64,000 bases of DNA. Origin: an uncultured Aquimarina sp. (GTDB taxonomy: Bacteria; Bacteroidota; Bacteroidia; Flavobacteriales; Flavobacteriaceae). Shown in pieces: positions 35,966 to 45,761 of this stretch (position 1 is the first letter of the stretch; every line of letters starts with the position of its first letter). The stretch is taken from assembly GCA_947500545.1 (NCBI GenBank), contig CANMSO010000005.1, forward strand, positions 186,001 to 250,000. Direction: 5' to 3'. Both the position numbers and the translations under genes were made by a program. The notes under the pieces are model-generated. The model did not search any database, had not been told where the DNA came from, and saw nothing but the letters and a program-made list of their open reading frames with translations.

Positions 35966-38029
35966 ATGCATCACGGAAAATCACTTGTTTTACCGCTATT
36001 ACTTTTATTGTATTTGTCTCTGTTCTTTTCCTGTTCGCAAAAGGATTTACTAACAAACGAAGAAAGGAAGTGGTTAACCGAAAATGATAAAATTACAATC
36101 GCATTTTTTCCATATTATCCACCCTATGAATTCATAAATGAAAATAATACTATTGAAGGTATTTTCATAGATTACATCAATTTAATCGAAAGTAAAATAA
36201 ATCATAAATTTAAAAGAAAATACTACTTCAATTGGCCAGAGCTGATGGAAGATTTAAAAAACGAGAAGATTGATATCGTTATGCAGATACAATCTACAAA
36301 AAATCGAAGCACCTACTTAAATTTTTATGCCGAACTTTTTGAGTCACCACATGTAATTACTACAAGAAAAAACTCTTATACGGGAAATCAAATCACCGAT
36401 TTTCAGAACAAAACTTTGACTGTACCAGAGGATTATGCAATTTTTGAAAATCTAAAACGTAATTATCCAAATCTTACATTTGTTGAGGATGAAAATGATC
36501 TGACGTGTCTTCAGAAATTAAACTCAGGAGAATATGATGCTTACATTGGACCAAGAGCAGTAGTTAATTACCTCATCAGAACGAAAAACCTGCCTAATTT
36601 AACCATTGCCGGAGAAACTAATCTAACCTATAAGCCAGGAATTGGAGTACTTAAAAGTGATGAAGTACTTAATCAAATTTTTCAAAAAGTAATTAGTGAA
36701 ATTTCTGAATCGGAAAGTCAAGAGATTATTGAAAATTGGCTGTATATAAAAACAAAACCGTTTTATAAAAAAACAGATTTCCTGATACCTCTAGGAATTT
36801 TAATATTATCAGGAGGGTTAATCATTCTAATCATAAATTTTTACTTGGGACTTATAGTCAGCCGAAAAACCAAAGAGCTTCGAATCGCAAAAGAAATTGC
36901 AGAAAAAGACAATCAATTAAAGGCAGCTTTTATTCGTAATGTATCCTATGAAATCCGAACACCTATGAATAATGTTATAGGTTTTTCAAAATTTCTGAAT
37001 GAGCCCAAACTCACAGACGAAAACAAAGCAAAATACACCAATATTATAATCAATAGTGGTAAAAAACTAATTCATAGTGTAGATAACATCTTACAAATCT
37101 CACAACTTCAAACTGAGCAAGTAGATCTTCATATTGAAGAAGTAGATGTTTCCGAAATCCTGAATGATATTTATACTCTTTTTGAAGAACAAGCAAAAGA
37201 AAAGAGCATATCATTAATACTTAATAATAACCTGAAAAAAAATCAACAATTCATAGCAACTGATAAATCGAAGCTTACTATAATTATTCATAATTTGGTT
37301 GAAAATTCTATCAATTTCACTGAAAAAGGAGCAGTTCTTGTTTCATGTATTGTACAAAATACATCTTTAATTATTACTATAAGAGATTCCGGAATAGGCT
37401 TTTACAATAAGGATCGGCAGCTTATACTTGAAAAAGATTATAAATCTGAGAATCAAATATCAGAAAAAAGCGGAGGACTAGGATTAGGGTTACTCATTGC
37501 AAAGGAACATACAAAATTAATGAGAGGTAAATTATCATTTTCTTCTATTCTTACCAAAGGTTCTACTTTTAGGCTAGAGTTGCCATATCACCCCTTAGAT
37601 CGTAGTAATTCTTCTATACTATCCTATAAAAATACAGATGGCACCAAAACGAAACAATATATAGTTTTAATCGCTGAAGATGGTGAGGTTAATTTTGTAT
37701 TTCTCAAAACAATTTTATCAAAAATAGAAGAATATAACTTTGCCATTCATAGAGCAAAAAATGGGAAAGAAGCCGTTACATTTTGTATTAAAAACAAACA
37801 GGTTAATATTGTTTTCATGGATATAAAAATGCCGAAAATGAATGGATATGAAGCAACTAGAATAATAAAAAAAATGAACCCTGAATTGCCTATTATTGCA
37901 CAAACAGCATACTCCACAAATGAAGACATTCAAAATGCCCTTAATGCTGGTTGTGATAATTTCATATCAAAACCTATACACCTCAAAACGCTAAGAAAAA
38001 TATTAAAAAAACATCTTGAAGTTTCTTAA
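35966..38029 (+). CDS. Hybrid sensor kinase paralogue 1, phospho-accepting His replaced by Tyr
   Basis: A 687-residue membrane protein. A lipoprotein-like signal (FFSCSQK) precedes a periplasmic SBP_bac_3-type sensor (ITIAFFPYYPPYEFINENNTIEG onward). A transmembrane helix near 270-292 follows, then HisKA, HATPase and a receiver with Asp619 (VFMDIKMP). The H-box reads RNVSYEIRTPMNN with Tyr328, where paralogues have SHEIRTP. The codon is TAT (36947-36949), one base from CAT. The ATP lid is also altered (LEKDYKSENQ instead of FNSFSQSEK), while N-box and G-boxes remain. It is probably a pseudokinase with a working receiver, first of three tandem paralogues. Confidence 0.9.
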   Translation: MHHGKSLVLPLLLLLYLSLFFSCSQKDLLTNEERKWLTENDKITIAFFPYYPPYEFINENNTIEGIFIDYINLIESKINHKFKRKYYFNWPELMEDLKNEKIDIVMQIQSTKNRSTYLNFYAELFESPHVITTRKNSYTGNQITDFQNKTLTVPEDYAIFENLKRNYPNLTFVEDENDLTCLQKLNSGEYDAYIGPRAVVNYLIRTKNLPNLTIAGETNLTYKPGIGVLKSDEVLNQIFQKVISEISESESQEIIENWLYIKTKPFYKKTDFLIPLGILILSGGLIILIINFYLGLIVSRKTKELRIAKEIAEKDNQLKAAFIRNVSYEIRTPMNNVIGFSKFLNEPKLTDENKAKYTNIIINSGKKLIHSVDNILQISQLQTEQVDLHIEEVDVSEILNDIYTLFEEQAKEKSISLILNNNLKKNQQFIATDKSKLTIIIHNLVENSINFTEKGAVLVSCIVQNTSLIITIRDSGIGFYNKDRQLILEKDYKSENQISEKSGGLGLGLLIAKEHTKLMRGKLSFSSILTKGSTFRLELPYHPLDRSNSSILSYKNTDGTKTKQYIVLIAEDGEVNFVFLKTILSKIEEYNFAIHRAKNGKEAVTFCIKNKQVNIVFMDIKMPKMNGYEATRIIKKMNPELPIIAQTAYSTNEDIQNALNAGCDNFISKPIHLKTLRKILKKHLEVS

Positions 38030-38128
38030 TTTTTTTATTATCCCTACAACATTATAAATCTATAAAAGTGATTTTCCATAACGTAAACACTATTAAGAAT
38101 TAATCATAAAATAACACCTGCTATTTCT

Positions 38129-38158
38129 TTTGAAAGAGTTATGATTATAGTATCTTTA
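38129..38158 (+). promoter_or_regulatory. Candidate promoter before kinase paralogue 2
   Basis: TTTG (38129-38132) and TATCTTTA (38151-38158) are 18 bases apart, close to the Bacteroidota -33/-7 layout. The -7 region (ATTATAGTATCTTTAATA) closely matches the one before paralogue 3 at 39912. Confidence 0.45.
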
Positions 38159-38202
38159 ATATACTAGCAAGAATAGTAAGGGAGCTTTTTTATAATAACA
38201 TT

Positions 38203-39837
38203 ATGGTGAAGAAACTAGAGTATACTTTTCTTGTAATTTTTGCTTGCATCGGTCTTTTTTCATGCACTAAAGTTGATGTTTTAGACAAAACTGAAAAAGC
38301 ATGGTTAAAAAATAATCGCGAGCTATCGATAGCCGTTTTTCCCTATTACGCTCCTTATCAGTTCATTAACAACAATGAAAAAATAGATGGGGTTCTTATC
38401 GATTACTTCAGCCTTATTGAAGATAAAATTAATTACAAATTTAAAAGGAAGTTGTATACTAATTGGGAACAATTATTAGAGGATGCTAAAAATGGTAAAG
38501 TTGATATCATCCTTGAAATACAACAAACCTATACTCGAGATGCTTATCTTAATTTTTATTCTCAACTTTTTGAATCTGACTATACCATTGTTACCCGAAA
38601 AGATGTTGATTACGGTTCAAAATTAAAGGATTATTATGATAAAACTATAACCGTCCCCCAAGATTATGGTATTCATGAAATCCTTCAAGAACAAGAAAAA
38701 AATCTCTCGATTGCCACAGAAATTGATGACTTAACATGTTTGAAACAAGTTAACAATGGTACATATCATGCATATATTGGCCCTAAAGCTGTAGCTAATT
38801 ACCTTATTAAAACTGAAAACCTCAATAATCTCATACTTGTATCAGAAACAAAGTATAGTTATGCCCCAAGCATGGCAGTGCAAAAAAATAATCAGACTCT
38901 AAATCAAATTATTGCAAAGGTCTCTAATAGTATTACAGATAGTGAAAAAGAAATAATCTTTGACAATTGGTTATATCACAATGTTGTCCCTTTCTATAAG
39001 AGAACAAAGTTTTGGGTAATTTTTGCTATAACCGCTTTTTCCCTAATGCTCTTCATTTTAGGGTTAAACAGGTATCTAAAATATCTTATCAAAAAAAAGA
39101 CAAAAGAATTAATCATTGCTAAAGAACTTGCAGAAGAGAGTAATAGGTTAAAAACAACGTTTATTCATAATATTTCTCATGAAATTAGAACCCCAATGAA
39201 TGGTATTATCGGTTTTTCAGAACTACTTAATGATCCAAAATTAACTGTTGAAGAACAAGAACAGTATACAAAAATAGTAATGGACAGTAGTAATCAATTA
39301 ATCAATATCATTGGGGATATTACTGAAATTTCAAAATTACAAACCAATCAAGTACAAGTTAGTACAGAAAAAACAGACCTAAATGAAATCATTGAGGCAT
39401 TATCTTCTGAATTTCAGGATAAAGCGAAAAACAAGAATATCACAATAAGTTTGACAAATAGACTAATTACGCCCAATAATATGGTGCAAATTGATAAACC
39501 CAAAATTTATAAGATTTTGTATAACCTCATAGATAATGCTATTAAATTTACGAATCATGGTGGAGTAGAAATTTCTTGCCAATTAAAGAATAATCAACTT
39601 ATATTTAGTATAAAAGATACGGGAATTGGTATCAAGCAAAAGGATCAGGAGTTAATTTTTAGAAATTTCTCTCAATCAGATAAGGATATCACAAAAATTT
39701 ATGATGGTCTTGGGCTAGGGTTATCTATCTCAAGAAAAAATGCACGACTTCTTGGCGGTGATATTTCCTTTACTTCTGTTCTTAATGAGGGATCCACTTT
39801 TGTTTTGAAGCTACCACATTACCCAATTAATGATTAA
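38203..39837 (+). CDS. Sensor histidine kinase paralogue 2, no receiver domain
   Basis: A 544-residue protein with a lipoprotein-like signal (FSCTKV), an SBP_bac_3-type periplasmic sensor (LSIAVFPYYAPYQFINNNEKIDG), a transmembrane helix near 270-290, an intact H-box [15 protein letters not shown] (His326), N-box ([15 protein letters not shown]), G1 (IKDTGIGIKQ), F-box (FRNFSQSDK) and G2 (DGLGLGLSISRKN). It ends cleanly after the kinase core (KLPHYPIND), whereas both neighbours go on into a receiver. The 123 bases after it contain no receiver remnant. It would need a separate partner, perhaps a neighbour's receiver. Confidence 0.92.
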   Translation: MVKKLEYTFLVIFACIGLFSCTKVDVLDKTEKAWLKNNRELSIAVFPYYAPYQFINNNEKIDGVLIDYFSLIEDKINYKFKRKLYTNWEQLLEDAKNGKVDIILEIQQTYTRDAYLNFYSQLFESDYTIVTRKDVDYGSKLKDYYDKTITVPQDYGIHEILQEQEKNLSIATEIDDLTCLKQVNNGTYHAYIGPKAVANYLIKTENLNNLILVSETKYSYAPSMAVQKNNQTLNQIIAKVSNSITDSEKEIIFDNWLYHNVVPFYKRTKFWVIFAITAFSLMLFILGLNRYLKYLIKKKTKELIIAKELAEESNRLKTTFIHNISHEIRTPMNGIIGFSELLNDPKLTVEEQEQYTKIVMDSSNQLINIIGDITEISKLQTNQVQVSTEKTDLNEIIEALSSEFQDKAKNKNITISLTNRLITPNNMVQIDKPKIYKILYNLIDNAIKFTNHGGVEISCQLKNNQLIFSIKDTGIGIKQKDQELIFRNFSQSDKDITKIYDGLGLGLSISRKNARLLGGDISFTSVLNEGSTFVLKLPHYPIND

Positions 39838-39911
39838 CGAATTACTCAATAAACTTTATCTGTAAAACGTAATTTTTAAGTCTCGTATTTTTAAAAGTGT
39901 TACTATTATAC

Positions 39912-39919
39912 TATCTTTA
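39912..39919 (+). promoter_or_regulatory. Candidate -7 box before kinase paralogue 3
   Basis: TATCTTTA lies in ATTATACTATCTTTATTAAA, nearly the same as the block before paralogue 2 (38146-38160 region). A clear -33 TTG is not seen. The likeness may reflect duplication of gene and promoter together. Confidence 0.35.
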
Positions 39920-39960
39920 TTAAAGAAATGTTAAAGTGAACCCTGAAGAAAATCTATGTA

Positions 39961-42039
39961 ATGCCAAAAAAATTACCCCTTTTCTTACTTCTTACCATAG
40001 TTCTTGTTCTATACTCATCTTGCTCATCGAACGATTCGATATTGAGTAAAAAGCAAAATGAATGGCTACAACAACAGGATAGTATTAAAGTGGCAATTTA
40101 TCCTTTTCACCCTCCGTATCAAATTATTAATGCACAAGGTAGTGTAGATGGTGTATTTACAGAATATCTAGAGCTTATCGAAGAAAAAATTGGGTATAAA
40201 TTTCATCAAAAAATTTATAATGCCTGGCCGGATTTGATGGATGATGTAAGAAATGAGAAAGTGGATCTTATTGTTGAAATACATCCTACAGAAAAACGAA
40301 AAGAATACCTTAATTTTTATGCTTTTCTGTTCGAAAGTCCTCATATGATTGTTACCCGAAAATCAGATGGCCATCTAGGAAAAATTTCTGACTATAGCGA
40401 TAAAACAATAGTTCTTCCCAAAGATCATGCAATTGCTGAAATCTTAAAAAGCAAGTATCCAAATTACAATTTTGCCACAGGTGGTAAAGATGATTTAGAG
40501 TGCTTACAGAAATTAAATTCAGGTGAATATGATGCATATATAGGTCCCAAGGCTGTAGTACATTATTTAATAAGAACGAAAAACTTAAATAATTTAAAAA
40601 TTGCCGGAGAAACAGGTCTAAGTTACAAAACTGGCCTTGCAGTTTTTAAGAAAAACACTATTCTTAATGACATTATAGCCAGAGCTACCAAAGCTATATC
40701 AAGGAAAGAAAAGCAAACTATTTTGGATAATTGGATATTCAATGTTGTAACGCCATTTTATCAAAAAACTCAATTTTGGATAGCTTTCTCTATAGGGATT
40801 ATACTTATCCTTTTTTCTATATTACTAATCAATAGGTATCTTAAATTCAAAATAAGACAAAAAACAAAAGAATTAAGGGTCGCAAAAGAAAATGCCGAAA
40901 ACAGCAATCAACTTAAAACTAACTTTATCCATAACATTTCTCATGAAATTAGGACGCCTATGAATGGCATAATAGGGTTTTCTGAATTTCTGAATGACCC
41001 CAGTTTAACTCAAGAGCAACGTAAAGAATACACCAATATTATTATTAATAGTAGTCAACAATTAATGCGTATTATTGATGACATTATGGAAATCTCTAAA
41101 CTGAGATCTAAACAATTCGAAATCCTCGAAGAGGAAACAGATTTACCCAATTTGTTTGAGAAACTGATTTCTGATTTCGAAATTACGGCAAAAGAAAAAA
41201 ATGTAGTAATACATTATGAAAATGAGATTCCATTAGATCAATCACTTGTTTTAATAGACAAATCTAAAATAAACAAGATACTCAACAAGCTTATAGATAA
41301 TGCAATTAAATTTACCTCTATAGGTTCTGTAAAAATTCATAGTTCTATTCAGAAAAATTTATTAATAATTACTATTGAAGATACAGGAATAGGAATTAAC
41401 CCTGAAGATCAAAAAATTATATTTAATAGTTTTTCGCAATCAGAGAAAGAAATTGCAAGAACTTACGGTGGCTTAGGCCTAGGATTAACTATCGCCAAAG
41501 AAAATGCCAATATAATAGAAGGAAAAATTTCATTTACATCAAAAATGGATAAAGGATCTTCCTTTACTCTCACTGTACCGTATCGCCCAATAATTACATC
41601 CAATAAAAATAGTATGAAATCAGATTCTGATGAAAATTATGTTAAACCATTTAAGCACGTAATACTTATAGCTGAGGATGGAGAAGTTAATTTCTTATTT
41701 CTTAAAACCATTCTTCAAAAAATGGAAGGATATAAGTTTATTATTCATAGAGCAGAGAATGGAAAAAAAGCCGTAGACATATGTCAGGAAAATAAAAATA
41801 TCGATCTTGTTTTGATGGATATTAAAATGCCAATAATGGATGGATATGTGGCTACTAGAAAGATTAAAAATTTAAGACCAAAACTGCCGGTTATTGCACA
41901 AACAGCATATTCTACAGCAGAAGATATACAAAGAGCCTTAAATGCCGGTTGTGACGACTTCGTATCTAAACCTGTAGACCATAAAATTCTTAAACCAATG
42001 CTTAAAAAGTATTTTTCTTTTTTCCAGAATCAAAATTAA
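39961..42039 (+). CDS. Hybrid sensor kinase paralogue 3 with receiver
   Basis: A 692-residue protein with the same plan as its two upstream neighbours: lipoprotein-like signal (LYSSCSSN), SBP_bac_3 sensor ([23 protein letters not shown]), TM helix near 268-290, complete H-box ([15 protein letters not shown], His328), N-box ([15 protein letters not shown]), G1 ([12 protein letters not shown]), F-box (FNSFSQSEK), G2 ([13 protein letters not shown]) and a C-terminal receiver with Asp620 ([12 protein letters not shown]). It keeps every catalytic residue, so it is the only complete hybrid kinase of the three. No output regulator is adjacent. The next gene begins two bases after the stop. Confidence 0.93.
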   Translation: MPKKLPLFLLLTIVLVLYSSCSSNDSILSKKQNEWLQQQDSIKVAIYPFHPPYQIINAQGSVDGVFTEYLELIEEKIGYKFHQKIYNAWPDLMDDVRNEKVDLIVEIHPTEKRKEYLNFYAFLFESPHMIVTRKSDGHLGKISDYSDKTIVLPKDHAIAEILKSKYPNYNFATGGKDDLECLQKLNSGEYDAYIGPKAVVHYLIRTKNLNNLKIAGETGLSYKTGLAVFKKNTILNDIIARATKAISRKEKQTILDNWIFNVVTPFYQKTQFWIAFSIGIILILFSILLINRYLKFKIRQKTKELRVAKENAENSNQLKTNFIHNISHEIRTPMNGIIGFSEFLNDPSLTQEQRKEYTNIIINSSQQLMRIIDDIMEISKLRSKQFEILEEETDLPNLFEKLISDFEITAKEKNVVIHYENEIPLDQSLVLIDKSKINKILNKLIDNAIKFTSIGSVKIHSSIQKNLLIITIEDTGIGINPEDQKIIFNSFSQSEKEIARTYGGLGLGLTIAKENANIIEGKISFTSKMDKGSSFTLTVPYRPIITSNKNSMKSDSDENYVKPFKHVILIAEDGEVNFLFLKTILQKMEGYKFIIHRAENGKKAVDICQENKNIDLVLMDIKMPIMDGYVATRKIKNLRPKLPVIAQTAYSTAEDIQRALNAGCDDFVSKPVDHKILKPMLKKYFSFFQNQN

Positions 42040-42041
42040 AT

Positions 42042-42869
42042 TTGACATCTTTAAAACAGCAATATTTAGGTTTCTTAAGCGGTAATTCTTTATGGAATTC
42101 TGAAACTCTTTTTGGTTTATCACAGTTTAATTTTGAAGAATTATCTAAGGAGGTCGCACGACCAAATACTATTAGCGTAACTATACCTGATAATGAAGTA
42201 TTAGGTAAACGTATCGAGTTTTTTTTTGAATACTGTATTGAAACTTCCAAAAGCTATGAAGTGATTGCAAAAAACCTTCAAGTTTTCAAAGAAAAAATTA
42301 CGATTGGTGAATTAGATTTCTTGATTAGAGATTTACAAAACGACAAGGTTATTCATATCGAATTGATCTACAAGTTTTACTTATATGATCCTAGTATGAG
42401 TCAAGAGCTTGACCGATGGATTGGACCAAATCGCAAAGATTCTTTGCTTCAAAAGGTTGACAAACTAAAAAACAAACAACTTCCACTACTATTTAGAGAT
42501 GAAACCACGCCTATTTTAGAGAGTTTCAATTTGAGAGCATCCACAATTAACCAACAAGTATGTTTTTTGGCCAATTTGTTTATCCCCTATTTGCATCGCG
42601 ATGAAAGCCTGCCCCATCTTAATAAGAATTGTATTGTTGGATATTGGATGAGACTTGAAGAATTTATTGTTGAAGAACACACTTCCTTACTTTTTTATAT
42701 ACCCAAAAAACAAGACTGGGTTGTAAAACCAAAATACAATGAGATGTGGTTTTCTTTTGAAGATATTTGCAATGAAGTCCAACTATATCTATCACAAAAA
42801 AAATCTCCATTAGTTTGGGTAAAAACTAATGAAGATTCCTATAAAAAACTTTTCATTATTTGGTGGTAA
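42042..42869 (+). CDS. DUF1853 family protein
   Basis: A 275-residue protein that starts with TTG at 42042, two bases after the kinase stop. No ATG lies nearby in frame and the family's N-terminus (QQYLGFLSGNSLW) requires this start. The core IGELDFLIRDLQNDKVIHIELIYKFYLYDP resembles DUF1853, whose E-x-D...H-x-E-x-x-x-K pattern recalls PD-(D/E)XK nuclease folds. The role is unknown. Its tight spacing to kinase 3 suggests co-transcription, but a functional link is not established. Confidence 0.85.
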   Translation: MTSLKQQYLGFLSGNSLWNSETLFGLSQFNFEELSKEVARPNTISVTIPDNEVLGKRIEFFFEYCIETSKSYEVIAKNLQVFKEKITIGELDFLIRDLQNDKVIHIELIYKFYLYDPSMSQELDRWIGPNRKDSLLQKVDKLKNKQLPLLFRDETTPILESFNLRASTINQQVCFLANLFIPYLHRDESLPHLNKNCIVGYWMRLEEFIVEEHTSLLFYIPKKQDWVVKPKYNEMWFSFEDICNEVQLYLSQKKSPLVWVKTNEDSYKKLFIIWW

Positions 42870-42903
42870 TTATACTCTTTGGTTATTATTCTTAATCTAA
42901 ATT

Positions 42904-44367
42904 CTATAAATCACTTATATAACTTCCATATATATCCTTGAAACGAAAACCTTCAGACAATCGATACTTACTTAGTTTTTTATGCTCTACCAACCCCCAC
43001 AATAAGAATTCTTTCATAAAATACTGATCTTCGGCAGATAACTCTGGCTGGTATTCTTTAATTAAATGGCTAAGAGGAGTAATTGCATTTAATTTTGATT
43101 TGTATTCGTCCTCAGGAACATCATCCAATAATTCAAATCCACTCTCCTCGAAAAACCAATTTATCAGCTCCTGATACGGGCTTTCATAGTCTTCTTTTTC
43201 TAATTTTTCTATGGCGGGAAAATATTCAGGAAATAATGTCTTAATAGCACCCGAAATGAGAGAATGAGCCACAGAGGCGGCTCCCTCTTGCTCTCCCTCA
43301 TAGACTAGTTCTACTTTCCCGGTAATCGAAGGTATAATTCCCATAAAATCACTTAGTCGTATACTTGTACTATCATTTTTTGATCGTAATGAACGGTACT
43401 CGGCGGTACTTAATAAATTTTCATATGCTGTAATACTCAATCTCGCACTTATACCACTCTTATGATCTATAAATTCACTTTCTCTAGCTTGAAAACTAAT
43501 TTGTTCTAAAAGATCTTTTGCCAAATCAGGAACATGGATCAAATCACTTTGTTTATTATCTGATCTAGCTTCCTGTTGCGTAATTGTTTTTGCTATTTCT
43601 ATATTCTCTGGGTAATGAGTAAGAATTTGCGATCCTATTCTATCCTTCAGTGGCGTTACAATGCTTCCTCTATTAGTATAATCCTCTGGGTTGGCCGTAA
43701 ACACAAATTGAATATCTAGCGGTAATCTCAATTTAAACCCCCTAATCTGAATATCCCCTTCTTGTAAGATGTTAAATAACGCTACCTGGATTCGAGCTTG
43801 TAAATCTGGTAATTCGTTTATTACAAAAATACTTCGATTTGCTCTAGGTATCATTCCAAAATGGATTACACGGTCATCTGCGTAGCTTAATTTTAAATTC
43901 GCAGCTTTTATTGGATCAACATCTCCTATAATATCTGCTACTGTAACATCTGGTGTAGCTAATTTTTCTGCAAACCTATCGGATCTATGCAACCAATCAA
44001 TCGGTGTTTTATCTCCTTTTTCTGCTAGTAAATTAACCGCGTACCTAGAGATGGGATTAAAAGGGTCGTCATTTATTTCTGATCCTTCGATAACAGGAAT
44101 CCATTCGTCTAAAAGGTTGATCATTTGCCTAGCCAATCGCGTTTTGGCCTGACCTCTTAGGCCTAATAAATTAACATTATGTCTAGAAAGAATTGCTCTT
44201 TCCAACTCGGGAATTACTGTGTTCTCGTATCCATGAATTCCAGTAAAAGTGTCTTCGCCTTTATTTATTTTAGTTCTTAAATTACTCCTAAGTTCATCTT
44301 TGATAGATTTACTTTCATATCCTGACGCTTTTAGTTCGCCAAACGTTTTTATATTCTCAATTTTCAT
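42904..44367 (-). CDS. Mg-chelatase-type AAA+ ATPase (MoxR/ChlI-like)
   Basis: A 487-residue cytoplasmic AAA+ protein, leftward. It has Walker A LLGLRGQAKTRLARQ near residue 78, Walker B SIFVINELPDLQARIQVALFNILQEGD (Asp replaced by Asn before Glu), sensor 1 FTANPEDYTNRGSIVTPLKDRIGS and a C-terminal helical lid. It starts 52 bases after the VWA gene. AAA plus VWA pairs act like chelatase or MoxR chaperone systems that insert metals or mature protein complexes. The client is unknown. Confidence 0.9.
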   Translation of the reverse strand: MKIENIKTFGELKASGYESKSIKDELRSNLRTKINKGEDTFTGIHGYENTVIPELERAILSRHNVNLLGLRGQAKTRLARQMINLLDEWIPVIEGSEINDDPFNPISRYAVNLLAEKGDKTPIDWLHRSDRFAEKLATPDVTVADIIGDVDPIKAANLKLSYADDRVIHFGMIPRANRSIFVINELPDLQARIQVALFNILQEGDIQIRGFKLRLPLDIQFVFTANPEDYTNRGSIVTPLKDRIGSQILTHYPENIEIAKTITQQEARSDNKQSDLIHVPDLAKDLLEQISFQARESEFIDHKSGISARLSITAYENLLSTAEYRSLRSKNDSTSIRLSDFMGIIPSITGKVELVYEGEQEGAASVAHSLISGAIKTLFPEYFPAIEKLEKEDYESPYQELINWFFEESGFELLDDVPEDEYKSKLNAITPLSHLIKEYQPELSAEDQYFMKEFLLWGLVEHKKLSKYRLSEGFRFKDIYGSYISDL

Positions 44368-44419
44368 ATTTTTCTATTTCTCTGTAATGCTATTTTTTGA
44401 ATCAAAACCCAAAAAGATT

Positions 44420-45550
44420 TTATCCTCTTACTCTTTTTTTTCTATTGGTTTCATAATCTTCAAAAATCATTTCACCTAAACCTTTAAGTCCAGTATAAAA
44501 TGCTTTTCCCTGATTGGCATAGGTAAACTCCCTTACAAACTGTATCAGATATGGATCTTGTGCAATCATAAAAGTAGTAATTGGTATATGCAATTTACGT
44601 GCTTGTTGTGCCATCATATAGCATTTATTAACAATATGTCGATCTAACCCATTACTGTTTTTATAATATTGTCCATCGGGTAGTCTAAGGCAACTAGGTT
44701 TACCGTCTGTAATCATAAAAATTTGTTTGTTTGTATTTCGTTTTCTACGCAACATATCCATTGCTAATTGCAATCCTGCAACCGTATTGGTGTGATAAGG
44801 TCCAACTTGTAAATATGGTAGATCTTTTATAGCAATGGGCCAAGCATCATTACCGAACACTAAAATATCAAGAGTGTCTTTGGGGTACCTTGTAGTAATG
44901 AGTTCTGCCAGAGCCATCGCTACTTTTTTAGCAGGAGTAATACGATCTTCGCCATAAAGAATCATACTATGACTTATATCAATCATTAATACAGTGCTCA
45001 TCTGAGCTTTAAACTGAGTTTCTTCAACAACTAGATCTTCTTCGGTAAGATTTAAGTCTCCAATACCATGATTAATTTGTGCATTTTTAAGACTCTCGGT
45101 TATAGAAATTCTTTCCAAAGCATCTCCATATTGGTAATTACGAAACTCCCCTGCATGTTCATCTCCTCTACCCGTATAATTTGTTCTATGATTTCCTGAT
45201 CCACTACGTTTTAGCTTTCCAAAAATCTGATCCAAGGCTCGTTTTCGTATAGCTTGTTCGGTTTTAGCGGTAATAGACATCCCACCATTACCATTTGGCT
45301 TTAACTCTTCTCGAATATATCCTTTCTTCTTCAGATCTTCTACAAAATCATCCATTGTATAATTCTCATCAGTAAGATTATATTCTTTATCCAGTTCATT
45401 CATCCAATCTAAAGCTTCGTCCAGATCACCAGAAGTATGCGTGATAATTTCCTGAAAGATGTCAAAAAGTTTTTCGAACGGAGATTGTTCTTCTGCTTCA
45501 TAGAGTTTAAAAGAAAAGCCCTTTTTAAAAATTTTCTTTTTCTTTTTCAT
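44420..45550 (-). CDS. VWA-domain protein, partner of the AAA+ ATPase
   Basis: A 376-residue cytoplasmic protein, leftward, first of the pair. The N-terminal helical part is Lys-rich. The von Willebrand A domain has an intact MIDAS motif MIDISHSMILYGEDRITPAKK (Asp-x-Ser-x-Ser) and TDGKPSCLRLPDG near the second MIDAS loop. VWA partners of AAA+ chelatases bind metal or client proteins. An Arg/Gly-rich linker with RTNYTGRGDEHAGEFRNYQYGD lies before it. It is preceded by a divergent M28 peptidase gene. Confidence 0.92.
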   Translation of the reverse strand: MKKKKKIFKKGFSFKLYEAEEQSPFEKLFDIFQEIITHTSGDLDEALDWMNELDKEYNLTDENYTMDDFVEDLKKKGYIREELKPNGNGGMSITAKTEQAIRKRALDQIFGKLKRSGSGNHRTNYTGRGDEHAGEFRNYQYGDALERISITESLKNAQINHGIGDLNLTEEDLVVEETQFKAQMSTVLMIDISHSMILYGEDRITPAKKVAMALAELITTRYPKDTLDILVFGNDAWPIAIKDLPYLQVGPYHTNTVAGLQLAMDMLRRKRNTNKQIFMITDGKPSCLRLPDGQYYKNSNGLDRHIVNKCYMMAQQARKLHIPITTFMIAQDPYLIQFVREFTYANQGKAFYTGLKGLGEMIFEDYETNRKKRVRG

Positions 45551-45679
45551 ACACTAAAGTTAGTACATTTTATATTAAGATAAATACACATCATATATCG
45601 AAGAAAAGAGAATTAACATTTGTTTTGGATAATTATAGACGAATAACTAATCATCAAATTACAAATTGTAAACAATTAT

Positions 45680-45687
45680 TACCTTTG
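45680..45687 (+). promoter_or_regulatory. -7 promoter box before the M28 peptidase gene
   Basis: TACCTTTG matches TAnnTTTG exactly and lies 74 bases before the ATG at 45762, in the gap between divergent genes. The -33 element is not clear. Confidence 0.4.
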
Positions 45688-45761
45688 AGAAGAAAGTGAG
45701 TATTGAAGAAACACTTCTAATATTCTTTTTTTAATCACATAAAACACATGATACTACACTT

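Noticed and set aside
42002..42250. Leftward frame over the start of the DUF1853 gene
   Set aside because: Overlaps conserved coding sequence of kinase 3 and DUF1853; no homologous features.
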